From: Sphaerisporangium dianthi
Lineage (GTDB): Bacteria; Actinomycetota; Actinomycetes; Streptosporangiales; Streptosporangiaceae
Assembly (NCBI RefSeq): GCF_042654065.1
Contig: NZ_JBHSFP010000001.1
Coordinates: 186,001 to 250,000, forward strand
DNA: 64,000 nt
Direction of reading: 5' to 3'
The notes beneath the pieces are model-generated. The model was not told the origin of the DNA and ran no database searches. It saw nothing but the letters and a program-made list of their open reading frames with translations. Of the stretch, positions 17,161 to 26,136 are shown in pieces. Within the stretch, counting starts at the first letter, position 1; each line of letters begins with the position of its first letter. A program made the translations under genes and the position numbers.

Positions 17161-17460
17161 CCGGGCGGGCCTCCCACGACCGGCGCGAGGGGCCGCTCCC
17201 CCTCGCGGCCGGCGGGCCCATCGACCCCGCGCATTACCGGGTTATAACGCCTGTATGCCGTGAATTCCGAATTGTCGATCGGTCGAAATACATGGCGATC
17301 CCGGTCCCGACTTTTGCTTCCCATGACATGATCATCCGCATCACCGGGGCTAGCGTCATAAGACGTAGACGTCGAATCGGCGAACGTTCCGAAAGCCGGT
17401 CCGGCGCTCCGTACGTCCAGGCACCATGCCGGACTCGATCACCAGATGCGGAGATCTCCC
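17161..17460. other. intergenic region with terminator-like hairpin
   Basis: The stretch holds a hairpin near its start (17185-17206, listed separately) and then the promoter region of the small secreted protein. A more AT-rich block lies at 17230-17300 (for example GGGTTATAACG). No coding sequence is visible. Confidence 0.4.
17185..17206 (+). terminator. GC-rich hairpin after desaturase
   Basis: GCGAGGGG pairs with CCCCTCGC around a 6-nt loop, 25 bp after the desaturase stop. There is no T-tract, which is usual in high-GC actinobacteria, so termination is likely but not certain. Confidence 0.55.
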
Positions 17461-17781
17461 ATGCTCAAGAACGCTATCGCCGCCGGCTCGCTGGCGGCGT
17501 TCGCCATTGTCGTCCCCGTGACGGTGTCGGCCCAGTCCGCCGGCGCACCCGCCACGAACCCGGGGTCTCTGTCGCAGGCCTACCCCTGCCCGCAGACCTC
17601 CTACGGCCAGTACAACAACGACCGCTGCTACGACGACTCCCGCTTCGGCCGCGACCACTGGCGCCATCGCCGCCATCACTGGCACCACGGCCACCCCTAC
17701 GGCCCTCACCACTGGCACCCCGGCCACCGGCATCCGTACGGCCCTCAGGGACACGGCCCTCAGGGATACGGCCCCAGATGA
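17461..17781 (+). CDS. small secreted His/Tyr/Gly-rich protein
   Basis: The 106-residue product has a signal peptide (MLKNAIAAGSLAAFAIVVPV, likely cleavage after SAQS-A) and a mature part dominated by His, Pro, Tyr and Gly. RHRRHHWHHGH and repeated HPYGP/GPQGHGP/GPQGYGP motifs stand out. Clustered histidines suggest metal binding or a wall-associated role; two cysteines lie near the mature N-terminus. GGAG 7 nt before the ATG supports the start. No family recognised. Confidence 0.72.
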   Translation: MLKNAIAAGSLAAFAIVVPVTVSAQSAGAPATNPGSLSQAYPCPQTSYGQYNNDRCYDDSRFGRDHWRHRRHHWHHGHPYGPHHWHPGHRHPYGPQGHGPQGYGPR

Positions 17782-18015
17782 CCCGGTAGGCCCGCATGGC
17801 CGGCCCGTCCCGAGCCCTTCGCCGGACGGGCTCGGGCCGGGCTCGCCCCGCGCCCGCCGGAGGCGGACGAGCGCGGGAAGCCCGGGCACGGTGCGGGGGC
17901 GGCGAAAGCCCACCGCTCCAGCATCGATGGCCCTCCGCGGCGCCGGCTCCACTATTCTCGGCGACCGACAGGTTCGAACGGAATCGACGCCTGACGGCAC
18001 TGGAGTCACTGATCC

Positions 18016-18939
18016 GTGAGCGAGCACCAGCACTACGAATTCGCGGCGATCGACCGCCCGCTGACCGCCGCCGAGCAGACCGAGGTACGCGCCCTCTCCC
18101 CCGGCGCCCAGGTCACCGCGACGTCCTTCACCGCCGACCACGAGCCGGACGACTTCGGCGGCGATCCGGCGCGGATGATGGAGCGCTACTACGACGCCCA
18201 CGTGTACGTCACCGGCTGGGGCGTCAACCAGGTGATGCTGCGCCTGCCCGAGAAGCTCCTCGACCTCGCCACCGTCGAGCCCTACCTCGTCGACGAGCTG
18301 TTCGAGGGGTGGGTGACCGATGATGAGCACCTGATCCTCGACCTGCGCAACGAGGACGAGGAGGCCGGCCTCGCCGAGAGCCCTCCCGAAGGGTGGCTCA
18401 CGGCCGTCTCGGGCGTCCGGGCGGAACTCGCCTCCGGTGATTCGCGCCCGCTGTACCTCGCCTGGCTGGCCGCCGTCGGCACCTGGGAGCGCGACGAAGA
18501 CGCCTTCGACGAGGACATGGAAGACGAGCTGGAACCGCCCGTCCCCGCGGGGCTCCGTTCGCTCACCGCGGCTCAGCGGGCCCTGGCCGCCTTCCTGCGC
18601 CTGGACGCCGACCTGCTCGCGACCGCCGCGACGGCCGCCCCCGAACTGCCGGCCGGCCGCGACGACCCGGCGGGCCTGGCCCGGTGGATCGAACGCCTGC
18701 CGGAGGAGGACAAGAACGCCCTCCTCCTGCGCGCCGCGCGCGGCGACGACGCCCCGGTGCGCATGGAACTGCTCGGCCGCTTCCACCGGGAGACCGGGGC
18801 CCCCTCCGGCGGCGAGGACGCCGGCGCCTACGGCGAGAGCGGCGGGGAGGGCGCCCGCCGCACCGTGGCCGAGCTGCTCGACGCCACGGCGACGGCCCGC
18901 CAGGAACGCGGGCGTCACCGGACGGCCGATCAGGCCTAG
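18016..18939 (+). CDS. hypothetical acidic cytoplasmic protein
   Basis: The 307-residue protein starts MSEHQHYEFAAIDRPLTAAEQ and has a conserved-looking N-terminal block (YYDAHVYVTGWGVNQVMLRLPEKLLD). An acidic stretch (RDEDAFDEDMEDELEPP) lies near 160 and helical repeats rich in Leu/Ala near 180-250. There is no signal peptide or membrane segment. It has the feel of a conserved bacterial protein of unknown function; I cannot name a family. The GTG start at 18016 is preceded by no strong ribosome-binding site. It stands alone. Confidence 0.75.
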   Translation: MSEHQHYEFAAIDRPLTAAEQTEVRALSPGAQVTATSFTADHEPDDFGGDPARMMERYYDAHVYVTGWGVNQVMLRLPEKLLDLATVEPYLVDELFEGWVTDDEHLILDLRNEDEEAGLAESPPEGWLTAVSGVRAELASGDSRPLYLAWLAAVGTWERDEDAFDEDMEDELEPPVPAGLRSLTAAQRALAAFLRLDADLLATAATAAPELPAGRDDPAGLARWIERLPEEDKNALLLRAARGDDAPVRMELLGRFHRETGAPSGGEDAGAYGESGGEGARRTVAELLDATATARQERGRHRTADQA

Positions 18940-19001
18940 ACCGATCTCGCCGGAGGCGGGGCGCCGCACACCGCGCCGGCATCCGGGGCGGAGGCGGATC
19001 C

Positions 19002-19433
19002 TCAGCAGTGCTTGGCCAGCGACATGTGCTTGATCAGCGGGTACAGGCTGGGGTCGAAGTGGCCCCGCGCGAACCACCGGTACCGCTGCCAGGCACGGGG
19101 GAGGCCCTTGACGAACTTGGTGCCGGTGCTGTTCGCCACCTGGATGTCGGCGAGCACGGCGCCGTTGGCGTCCTTCAGGCGCGCCCACATCAGCCAGGCG
19201 TCGTCGCCGTCACGGCTGCTGACCGTGCCGTCGAAGTCCGCCGTCCCGTCGGACCTGATGGTCCAGGTCGCGCCGGAGGACATCGCGCAGTCGCCCGCCG
19301 TGATGGTGTTCCAGCTGAACCTCTTCCACGCGAGGGCGGAGGCGTCGGCCGCCCCGGTGGCCGGGAGGGCCAGGCCCAGGGTGAGGGCGCCCATGGCCGT
19401 CGCCATGCCCGCGATCCTGCGCATCGTTCCCAT
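19002..19433 (-). CDS. secreted protein of unknown function
   Basis: The 143-residue product has a signal peptide (RRIAGMATAMGALTLGLALPATGAADA) and a mature ~110-residue domain, WKRFSWNTITAGDCAMSSGATW, with features of a small beta domain (GTADFDGTVSSRDGDDAWLMW, KFVKGLPRAWQRYRWF). Two cysteines, one at the C-terminus, may bond. GAAAGGA 7 nt upstream supports the ATG at 19433. Similar small exported proteins are common in actinomycetes but their roles are unknown. It lies 326 bp downstream of the WD40 kinase on the same strand. Confidence 0.78.
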   Translation of the reverse strand: MGTMRRIAGMATAMGALTLGLALPATGAADASALAWKRFSWNTITAGDCAMSSGATWTIRSDGTADFDGTVSSRDGDDAWLMWARLKDANGAVLADIQVANSTGTKFVKGLPRAWQRYRWFARGHFDPSLYPLIKHMSLAKHC

Positions 19434-19759
19434 GACACGTTCCTTTCGCTACGAGTTGCCGCTTGGTGACCAGATGTGGCCGGACAGTGCGGCCTGTGCG
19501 GACCTGACCCGTGACCGACGCGGCCAGGTCCTCGGGTGCGCCGGCCACCGCCTGGAGGTGCGAGCCGCCGGATGCGGTGGCGCCGGCCCTCATCACGTTC
19601 GCCGCTGAAGCCCGTGTCCGGCGAGACGAGCGGACGGATCCCGTCAGACCGACCTCGAACCCGCAGGTGGAACGCCCCACACCAGACCACCCAAGCTGTC
19701 CGGCGCCACCGGACACCTCCGGCCGGGCGCTCTCGCTCGTTGGCGGGTCTGGCTTGGTG
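19434..19759. other. intergenic region without visible gene
   Basis: The 326-bp spacer lies between the end of the WD40 kinase gene and the start of the secreted protein, both on the minus strand. It should hold the promoter of the latter. I see no repeat, strong hairpin or reading frame with credible composition. Confidence 0.4.
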
Positions 19760-22700
19760 TCAGTGGCATACCGTCCTGTACGGCAGGTCGGGGATGTACC
19801 GGCGCCACTCGGCCTCCGTCAGTGTCCGGCCGGCTCGTTCGCAGACCGCCTCGACGGCCCGCTCGGGTGCGGTCGGGTAGGAGAGCAGGTCCCGAAGCCA
19901 TCCTGCGGCCCGGAGGGTGCCGTCCGCCTCGAACGCGAGCGAGGTCACGATGTCGGCGGGTCCGGCGAAGGGCGGTGCGACCGACCTGCCGGTCGTGGGA
20001 TCCCACAGGCGGATCTGGCCCGCGGTGCCCGACGCGAGCAGTGTCCCGTCCGGAGAGAAGGCGAGCGCGTGGACCGCCCCACCGGCGTTCAGGACGAGGC
20101 TGCGGCGCCGGCCCGTCTTGGCGTCCGACACCGCGATGCGCCCTTCCTCCGCTCCGACGGCGACGAACCGCTGGTCCCGGCTCACGGCCACCGCGCGAAA
20201 GCCGAGCCTGCCGGGACTGTCCCAGGGGACCTGCTTTCCGGACGACCCGTCCGTCATCTTCCCGTCGGTGGACAGCACGTGTCCGTACGGCAGAAGGGCC
20301 AGCACCCCGCCGCGATCGAGGCCGAAGCCTCCGGCCGGCTTCCGGGTCCGCAGATCCCACGACCTGCTGACCTCGGCGCCGTCCTCGCTGACGGAGGAGA
20401 CGGCGAGCGTCCGGCCGTCGGGGCTGAACGCCCGGGCGAGATGGGCCGCTCCGCCCGGGTCGTCGAGGTCGGGGCGGCGGCGCAGCGTGGCCACATCCCA
20501 AAGGGTGACGCGGGTGCGGCCCGTCCGTGCGCTGACGGCGAGGGTACGACCGTCCGGACTGAAGATCAGATCGGCGTATGCGGCCGTGTCCGCCGGGATC
20601 CCGAGCCGGCCCAGCAGGCGGGCTCGCGATGGGTCCCAGAGCTCGACGGTCGTCAGGGGGCGGTCGCTCAGGGCCAGGACGCGACCGTCCGGGCTGAGGG
20701 CGGCGTCCCAGCGGCCAGGAGCGCCCAGCGTCGGCGGCCGGGTGTGGGCGGAGACGTCGAGGGAGACGACCGAGAACGACGGGTCGGTCGTGGTGTAGCG
20801 CAGGACCCGGCCGTCCGTGTCGAAGCTCACGAGATCGGCTTGCCGGGTGCCCAGCGGGTATTCGGCGAGCCGGGTGCGATCGGCCACGCGCCACAGGGTG
20901 ATGTGGCCGGGGTCGACGACGGCGAGGTGGCGGCCGTCCGCGCTGTACGCGAGCAGGTCGTCGCCGTAGTGGTCCCGATGGAGGGCGCCGGGCGCCTCCA
21001 ACGGCTGTCCTTGCGCCTTTCCTGACGGCACGTCCCAGAGCAGGACATCGGTGTAGCGCACGATCGCCAGCGTCCGGCCGTCGGGCGCGAACCTGACGGC
21101 GTGGACCTGGTCGCCCTTGGGCAACGGGGGCACGGGAAGGCGCCTGCCGCTGGAGAGATCCCAGATCTCGGCCGGTCCCTCCTGGTTGAACAGCGCCGCG
21201 TAGCGGTCGCCCGGGCCTATCGCCACGTGTTCGAAGGAGCCGCGGTCCAGCAGCGGCTCGCCGTCCCCCACGCGCCACAGCTGGACGTGCTCCTTGCGCG
21301 TCTCCGCCCAGAACACCCGGGTGCCGTCCCCGAAGGCGGCGTTCATGAGGTTCTCGTGGGGCTCACCGAGCGCCTTCCCTGTGCGCGCGTCCGCCAGCCG
21401 GACGACGTCGCCCTCGACCACCATGGTCCGTCCGTCGCGGCTCGCCGAGACGGTGACGTCGTCCCCTGGCACCAGGGGAGGAAGGGCACGGATCCGCCTG
21501 CGGGCGGCGACGTCCCATACGCGCACGCCGGCGGCGTCCGCGGCGTACAGCGTCCGCCCGTCACGGCCGAGCTCGCCGTACTCGGGGCCGAAGTCGTCCA
21601 GCTGGGGCTGGGCCAGTGACCCGTACAGCGCGCCGCGCGCCTCGCTCACCGGCGCGATGCGCCAGGCGGCCGCGCTCAGCAGCATCGCGGCGCGCGGGTC
21701 GGTGGAGCGCAGGTCCTCCGCCCGCGCGGCGACCGAACGCGCCGTCGCCTCGTCGAGTTTCGCGGCGAGGCTCACGCTCTGCCGTACGGCCACCGCACCC
21801 GCGCCCAGGGCGATCACGAGCGACAGCGCGAGGGCCGCGGTCACCAGGCGGCGGACGCGGCCGCGCCGGCGGGCCAGAGCCGTACCCGAGTCGAGGTAGG
21901 CGCGCTCCAGCGTGTTCAGCGTCAGATGGCGGCGCCCGGTCGCCGCCCACCGCAACCCGGACTCGAGGATCCGGCCGTGCGGCGGGTCGCCCTCGCCGTC
22001 GCGCCAGCGCCGGGCGGCGGTGGCGAGTTCGCGATGCACCACGAGGCCGGGACGCTCGGCCTCCACCCATTCGCGCAGCCGCGGCCACGCCCTCAGCAGG
22101 GCCAGGCGGGAGATCGTCACCTCGTCACCGCTGGAGGTGACCAGACCGGCCGCGGCGAACGCCGCCAGCACGTCATCGGCCCCCGCCGGCAGTTCCTCCC
22201 GTCCGGCGCGCCGGACGGTGTCCTCGCTGTCGGCGTCGACGCCGACCATGCGCAGGAAGAGCTCGGCGACCAGTTCCTGCGCCGCCGGCGCCAGCCGCAG
22301 GAAGACGTCCTCGGCCCGTGCGCCGAGCGCCGGATCGCCGGAGGAGACACGGATCTCCGAGGCGGCTTGCGCCCCTGCCGCCAGCGGGTCGCCCGCCGCT
22401 CCGATCAAGCCCATCAGCAGCTCGCGTGCGGTGGGACGCACGGCGGGATCCTTGTTCAGCGCCGAGGCGACGAGGCCGCGCAGCGGGTCGTCGAGGTCGT
22501 CCAGGCCGGGGTCCAGCGAGAGGACGCGATGCATGACGGCGCCCAGGCTGTCGGCCTGGAAGGGGTCGCGGCCCGTGGCCGCGAACACGACGATGGCCCC
22601 CCAGGCGAACACGTCGGCCGGCATGCCGGCGCGCTGTCCGGTGAAGACCTCCGGCGCCATGTACGTGGGCGTCCCCGCGACCAGGCCGGTGGAGGTCAGC

Positions 22701-23188
22701 GACATCTCGACGGTCCTGGCGATGCCGAAGTCGATCACCCTTGGCCCGTCCGGCCCGATCAGGACGTTGTCGGGCTTGAGGTCGCGGTGGATGACCCCGG
22801 CCTCGTGGATCGAGGTGAGCGCGGTGGCGACGGCGACCGCGAGCCGGTGCAGGTCGGCTCCTCGCGACGGGCCCCGGTCCTGGAGGTACCGCCGCAGGCT
22901 GGGGCCTTCGATGTACTCGCTGACGATGTACGGCTTCGCCGCCGCGAGGTCGTGGGCGAGCACCTTGGCGATGCAGAACGACGCCACCCGCTCGGCCGCG
23001 GTGACCTCGCGCGCGATGCCGCGGTTCAGCGCCGGATCTCCATAGAGGATCTTTATCGCCACCCGGCGGCCGTCACGGTCGTAGGCCTCGTAGACGACGC
23101 CCTGCCCGCCCGAGCCCAGCCTGCCCGCCAGCAGGTAGTCCCCCAGCCGGATCGGATCCCCCGGTGCCAGCTCGCCGCTGCCCGTCAT
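19760..23188 (-). CDS. Ser/Thr protein kinase - nSTAND-like - TM - WD40 repeat receptor
   Basis: The 1142-residue protein starts with a complete Hanks kinase (GRLGSGGQGVVYEA, VAIKIL, HRDLKPDNVL, VIDFGIA, GTPTYMAPE; ~17-265). A helical block (~290-430) reads like the winged-helix part of nSTAND1 proteins (LLRAWPRLREWVEAERPGL). One membrane span follows (LVTAALALSLVIALGAGAVAV, ~440-460), then many WD40 repeats (FSPDGRTLAV, WDLRTRKP, AFSPDGTLLASG) to the end. The catalytic residues are present. The WD40 propeller would face outside the membrane while the kinase is cytoplasmic, so it may sense cell-surface ligands. It is a single gene; its partners are unknown. Confidence 0.9.
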   Translation of the reverse strand: MTGSGELAPGDPIRLGDYLLAGRLGSGGQGVVYEAYDRDGRRVAIKILYGDPALNRGIAREVTAAERVASFCIAKVLAHDLAAAKPYIVSEYIEGPSLRRYLQDRGPSRGADLHRLAVAVATALTSIHEAGVIHRDLKPDNVLIGPDGPRVIDFGIARTVEMSLTSTGLVAGTPTYMAPEVFTGQRAGMPADVFAWGAIVVFAATGRDPFQADSLGAVMHRVLSLDPGLDDLDDPLRGLVASALNKDPAVRPTARELLMGLIGAAGDPLAAGAQAASEIRVSSGDPALGARAEDVFLRLAPAAQELVAELFLRMVGVDADSEDTVRRAGREELPAGADDVLAAFAAAGLVTSSGDEVTISRLALLRAWPRLREWVEAERPGLVVHRELATAARRWRDGEGDPPHGRILESGLRWAATGRRHLTLNTLERAYLDSGTALARRRGRVRRLVTAALALSLVIALGAGAVAVRQSVSLAAKLDEATARSVAARAEDLRSTDPRAAMLLSAAAWRIAPVSEARGALYGSLAQPQLDDFGPEYGELGRDGRTLYAADAAGVRVWDVAARRRIRALPPLVPGDDVTVSASRDGRTMVVEGDVVRLADARTGKALGEPHENLMNAAFGDGTRVFWAETRKEHVQLWRVGDGEPLLDRGSFEHVAIGPGDRYAALFNQEGPAEIWDLSSGRRLPVPPLPKGDQVHAVRFAPDGRTLAIVRYTDVLLWDVPSGKAQGQPLEAPGALHRDHYGDDLLAYSADGRHLAVVDPGHITLWRVADRTRLAEYPLGTRQADLVSFDTDGRVLRYTTTDPSFSVVSLDVSAHTRPPTLGAPGRWDAALSPDGRVLALSDRPLTTVELWDPSRARLLGRLGIPADTAAYADLIFSPDGRTLAVSARTGRTRVTLWDVATLRRRPDLDDPGGAAHLARAFSPDGRTLAVSSVSEDGAEVSRSWDLRTRKPAGGFGLDRGGVLALLPYGHVLSTDGKMTDGSSGKQVPWDSPGRLGFRAVAVSRDQRFVAVGAEEGRIAVSDAKTGRRRSLVLNAGGAVHALAFSPDGTLLASGTAGQIRLWDPTTGRSVAPPFAGPADIVTSLAFEADGTLRAAGWLRDLLSYPTAPERAVEAVCERAGRTLTEAEWRRYIPDLPYRTVCH

Positions 23189-23401
23189 GTCCGCACCCCG
23201 TCTCGTTCGCTCTCCATAGGGTTAGTCGAGACGGGAACCGTCTTTGTTCGTGGTGGTTTCACACCCGCGCCCCCGCGCCCCCGCGCCCCCGCATCCGCCC
23301 GGCGCCGGCGAGGTCGTCGCGGCGGCGGCTGGAACGCCTTTGCCCGCGTGAGAGGCCCCCTGGCGGGAAGCCCAGGGGTGCCCGGCGTGTTGACGGAGCA
23401 C

Positions 23402-23818
23402 ATGAAGGATCGTTTCGCGGATCAGGATGTCATCAGGCGGCTGCTCGGCGAGTCGCGCACCTGGGTTTTCGTCGGGCTCGGCGGTGACCCGACCCGCACC
23501 GCCTTCGAGCAGGCACGCCTGCTCCAGGCGAGAGGAAAGCGCATCATCCCGGTCCATCCGGCCGCCACGGCCGTGCTGGACGAGCAGGGATACGCGTCGC
23601 TGGCCGAGGTGCCGGTCAAGGCGGACGTCGTCGGCGTTTACCGGCGGTCGGAGTACGCGGGCCAGGCGGTGGACGAGGCGATCGCGGCGGGCGCCGGCGC
23701 GGTCTGGCTGCCCCTCGGCGTGATCGACGAGGCCGCCGCCCAGCGTGCCCTCGACGCCGGCCTCGACGTCGTCATGAACCGCTGCCCCGGCGTCGAATGG
23801 GCACTGCGCCGAAGCTGA
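23402..23818 (+). CDS. CoA-binding domain protein (YccU-like)
   Basis: The 138-residue protein is a single Rossmann-like CoA-binding domain: TWVFVGLGGDPTRTAFEQARLLQARGKRIIPVHP, DEQGYASLAEVPVKADVVGVYRRSEYA, GAVWLPLGVIDEAAAQRALDAGLDVVMNRCPGVEW. The conserved NRCP motif near the C-terminus is typical. It is cytoplasmic and probably binds CoA thioesters; the physiological role of the family is unclear. ATG 23402 follows GGAG closely; GTG 23387 is an alternative. It is divergent from the WD40 kinase. Confidence 0.87.
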   Translation: MKDRFADQDVIRRLLGESRTWVFVGLGGDPTRTAFEQARLLQARGKRIIPVHPAATAVLDEQGYASLAEVPVKADVVGVYRRSEYAGQAVDEAIAAGAGAVWLPLGVIDEAAAQRALDAGLDVVMNRCPGVEWALRRS

Positions 23819-24294
23819 GCGGCCACCTGACGTCCTGCGATCGAACGGGCGCGACGCCGTCGTCGAGCGGCCACCGGGCGTTCTGATGCGGGCGCCACGA
23901 CGCGAGCCGGCACGACGGCGGCCTCGCCGAGAGGTGGGGCCAGGCTGAAACTTTCAATGTCCCGGCGGCGTGTACCGGCTCTGAGCTGCGCTGAAATGCC
24001 CAGGGCCGGGCGGATGATGGACTACGCCGTCCGGCCGGACGCAGGATCATGATGAACGGCGTCCTCCGCCGTTCCGCTCGGGGGAGTCGATGCGACGATC
24101 GGCCGTCAGGCCCACGCCTGCTCACGGGGGCCGCTCTGGTGTCCTGATGGCCGATGGCCCAATGGCATTGCCCGCCCGTCCGTCAGCGTCACCCGCTCCT
24201 GGCCGGCAATGTCGCGGCCATGGCTCGCTCGGTACCGACCGGCAATGTCGCGGCCAGGCCCGCCCGGTCCTGTCCGCCCGACGAGAGGTTCGCC
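23819..24294. other. intergenic region with short direct repeats
   Basis: This 476-bp spacer precedes the secreted FN3-CBM2 gene. CCGGCAATGTCGCGGCCA occurs twice (near 24200 and 24239) and GAGCGGCCACC twice (near 23817 and 23868). No credible gene or RNA structure was seen; the repeats may be regulatory or remnants of duplication. Confidence 0.45.
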
Positions 24295-25485
24295 ATGCCC
24301 TTCTCCCGTCCTCGTGGGGCCGCTTTACGTGCCCTTGTGATCGGATGCTGTGCCGCCGCCGCCACGGCGGCCGTCCTCGGCGCGGGCCCGATGCCCGCCT
24401 CGGGCGCCGTCTTCGGCACGACGCGGGCCGGCACGATCACCGCCGACACCACCCCGCCCAGCACGCCTGACGGGCTCACCACCCGGAACGTCTACCTCAA
24501 CGGCGTCGTGCGCCTTGCCTGGACGCCGTCGACCGATGACGTCGCGGTCACCGGCTACGAGGTGTACGCCTGGTCGTACAGCAATCCGACGAATACGTCC
24601 TTCAACCGCGTCAATCCGCATTTCACCTCCTCGGCCACCGAGGTCGTCGCCGATGTGCCCGGCCTGACGCCCGGCCGCGACTATCTGTTCTACGTCGTCG
24701 CCGTGGACGCCGCCGGCAACAAGAGCGTGCCCAGTCTCCTGGCCAAGGGCACCGCCATGACCGAGCCGCCGAACCCCAGCCCGGCCCCGAGTCCATGGCC
24801 GACCACCCCGCCCACGCCGTACAACCTGCAAGTCGGCAACGGGCCCGCCGCGGGCTACGTGATGCTGTCGTGGGCGACGACGGGCGGCACGGGCCAGGAC
24901 CTCGTCAACGCGTTCCGCCGCTCCTCCACCGAGTGGAACTACGCGGGGTACAGCCGGCTTCCGCGCACCTTGGCGGTCATCGGTACCGAGGCCTCCTACA
25001 CGTTCCAGGTGGTGGTGGTCGGCGAGGCCGGCAACCTGAGCACCCCGTCCAACGCCGCCACCTATCCCTCCACCTCGCCGAGCCCTTCGGTGACTCCCAC
25101 CGTCACCCCTTCGGTGACTCCCTCCGTCACCCCTTCGGTGACACCGTCCACGACGCCGACGCCCGTGAGCTGCGAGGTCACCTACAAGGCGAGGAGCTGG
25201 CAGACCGGCTTCACCACCGACGTCTCCATCAAGAACACCGGCAGCACCCCGATCGACGGCTGGCGGCTGGAGTTCGGCTTCGCCCTCACCGCCCAGCGCA
25301 TGACCTCGGGCTGGTCCGCCACCTGGGCCCAGTCGGGCCTGGCCGTCGCCGCGACCAGCCTCGCCTGGAACAAGACCATCAACCCCGGTCAGTCCGTATG
25401 GATCGGCTTCAACGGGACGCATTCCGGGGACAACCCGTCGCCCACGATCTTCAGAGTCAACGGGACCCGCTGCCTGTCAGAGTGA
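24295..25485 (+). CDS. secreted FN3-FN3-CBM2 carbohydrate-binding protein
   Basis: The 396-residue product has a signal peptide (cleavage near MPASGA) and two fibronectin type III-like domains (DTTPPSTPDGLTTRNV to NKSVPSLLAKG; PYNLQVGNGPAAGYVML to NLSTPSNAATYP). A Ser/Thr/Pro/Val linker of repeated PSVTP follows, then a C-terminal CBM2 (CEVTYKARSWQTGFTTDVSIKN to NGTRC) with the two terminal cysteines and conserved Trp residues. CBM2 binds cellulose or chitin. No catalytic domain is present, so it may be an accessory binder or adhesin. GAGAGG 6 nt upstream supports the ATG. Its end overlaps the opposing SnoaL-like gene by 9 nt. Confidence 0.9.
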   Translation: MPFSRPRGAALRALVIGCCAAAATAAVLGAGPMPASGAVFGTTRAGTITADTTPPSTPDGLTTRNVYLNGVVRLAWTPSTDDVAVTGYEVYAWSYSNPTNTSFNRVNPHFTSSATEVVADVPGLTPGRDYLFYVVAVDAAGNKSVPSLLAKGTAMTEPPNPSPAPSPWPTTPPTPYNLQVGNGPAAGYVMLSWATTGGTGQDLVNAFRRSSTEWNYAGYSRLPRTLAVIGTEASYTFQVVVVGEAGNLSTPSNAATYPSTSPSPSVTPTVTPSVTPSVTPSVTPSTTPTPVSCEVTYKARSWQTGFTTDVSIKNTGSTPIDGWRLEFGFALTAQRMTSGWSATWAQSGLAVAATSLAWNKTINPGQSVWIGFNGTHSGDNPSPTIFRVNGTRCLSE

Positions 25486-26043
25486 CCCCGCGGTAGCGGC
25501 CTCGGCGTCCCCCGCGTCCACCGCGTTCCCGGCGTTCCCGGCGTTCCCGGAGCCGAGGGCGCGGGCGACGGTGAGGCTGTCCTCGTAGATGTGGTACCGG
25601 GTGATGAATCCGTTCTCGACGGTGAGGTGCAGCGCGAACGGCGACGTGTAAGCCGCACCCCCGGCCCTCACCGTCTGGGCGATCTCGCCGAGCACGACGG
25701 CGTCCGCCCCGTCGACCAGGACGCGCGCCACCGAAGTGCCGTTCGCCTCGGGCACATGGTGGGCCTCCAGCGACCGGAAGTGGTCCGCCACGTCGGCCCG
25801 GCTCGTCCGCGGCCGGATCCACGGCACCGCCGGATGTCCCTCCGCGGGCCAGGCGAGCCGCCAGTCGAACCGATCGGCGAACAACGCGGCGACCTGGTCG
25901 GGGTCACCGCCGGCGATCCGGCGGAGCAGTTCCTCCACGACGTGCCGCGTGGCACGGCCTTCATGGGCGGTGCCGGTCTCCACGGCGTCGTGCGTCTCAT
26001 TGATCTCATCGGGCGCCGCGGCAGTATGGGTGTCATGCGTCAT
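25477..26043 (-). CDS. SnoaL-like (NTF2-fold) protein
   Basis: The 188-residue protein has a Thr/His/Glu-rich start and then the NTF2-like pattern (VEELLRRIAGGDPDQVAALFADRFDWRL, RADVADHFRSLEAHHVPE, AVVLGEIAQTVRAGGAAYTSPFALHLTVENGFITRYHIYED). Members act as isomerases, hydratases or small-ligand binders; the reaction is unknown here. The C-terminus has a GNA repeat from a short minisatellite (GTTCCCGGC, near 25529). ATG 26043 is preferred to longer starts because GAGAGGG lies 7 nt upstream. It is divergent from the DUF4429-like gene. Confidence 0.82.
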   Translation of the reverse strand: MTHDTHTAAAPDEINETHDAVETGTAHEGRATRHVVEELLRRIAGGDPDQVAALFADRFDWRLAWPAEGHPAVPWIRPRTSRADVADHFRSLEAHHVPEANGTSVARVLVDGADAVVLGEIAQTVRAGGAAYTSPFALHLTVENGFITRYHIYEDSLTVARALGSGNAGNAGNAVDAGDAEAATAGSL

Positions 26044-26136
26044 GCCGCAACCCTCTCGGTTCCGGCGCGGCATGGCGATTACCTCCCACGTAGGCGACCA
26101 CGCCACGGCGGGCTCGGACGCTCTAGGGTGAAGGAC

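Noticed and set aside
24199..24256. Repeated CCGGCAATGTCGCGGCCA as a mobile-element end
   Set aside because: Direct, not inverted, 18 bp only, with no transposase; too little to call an element.
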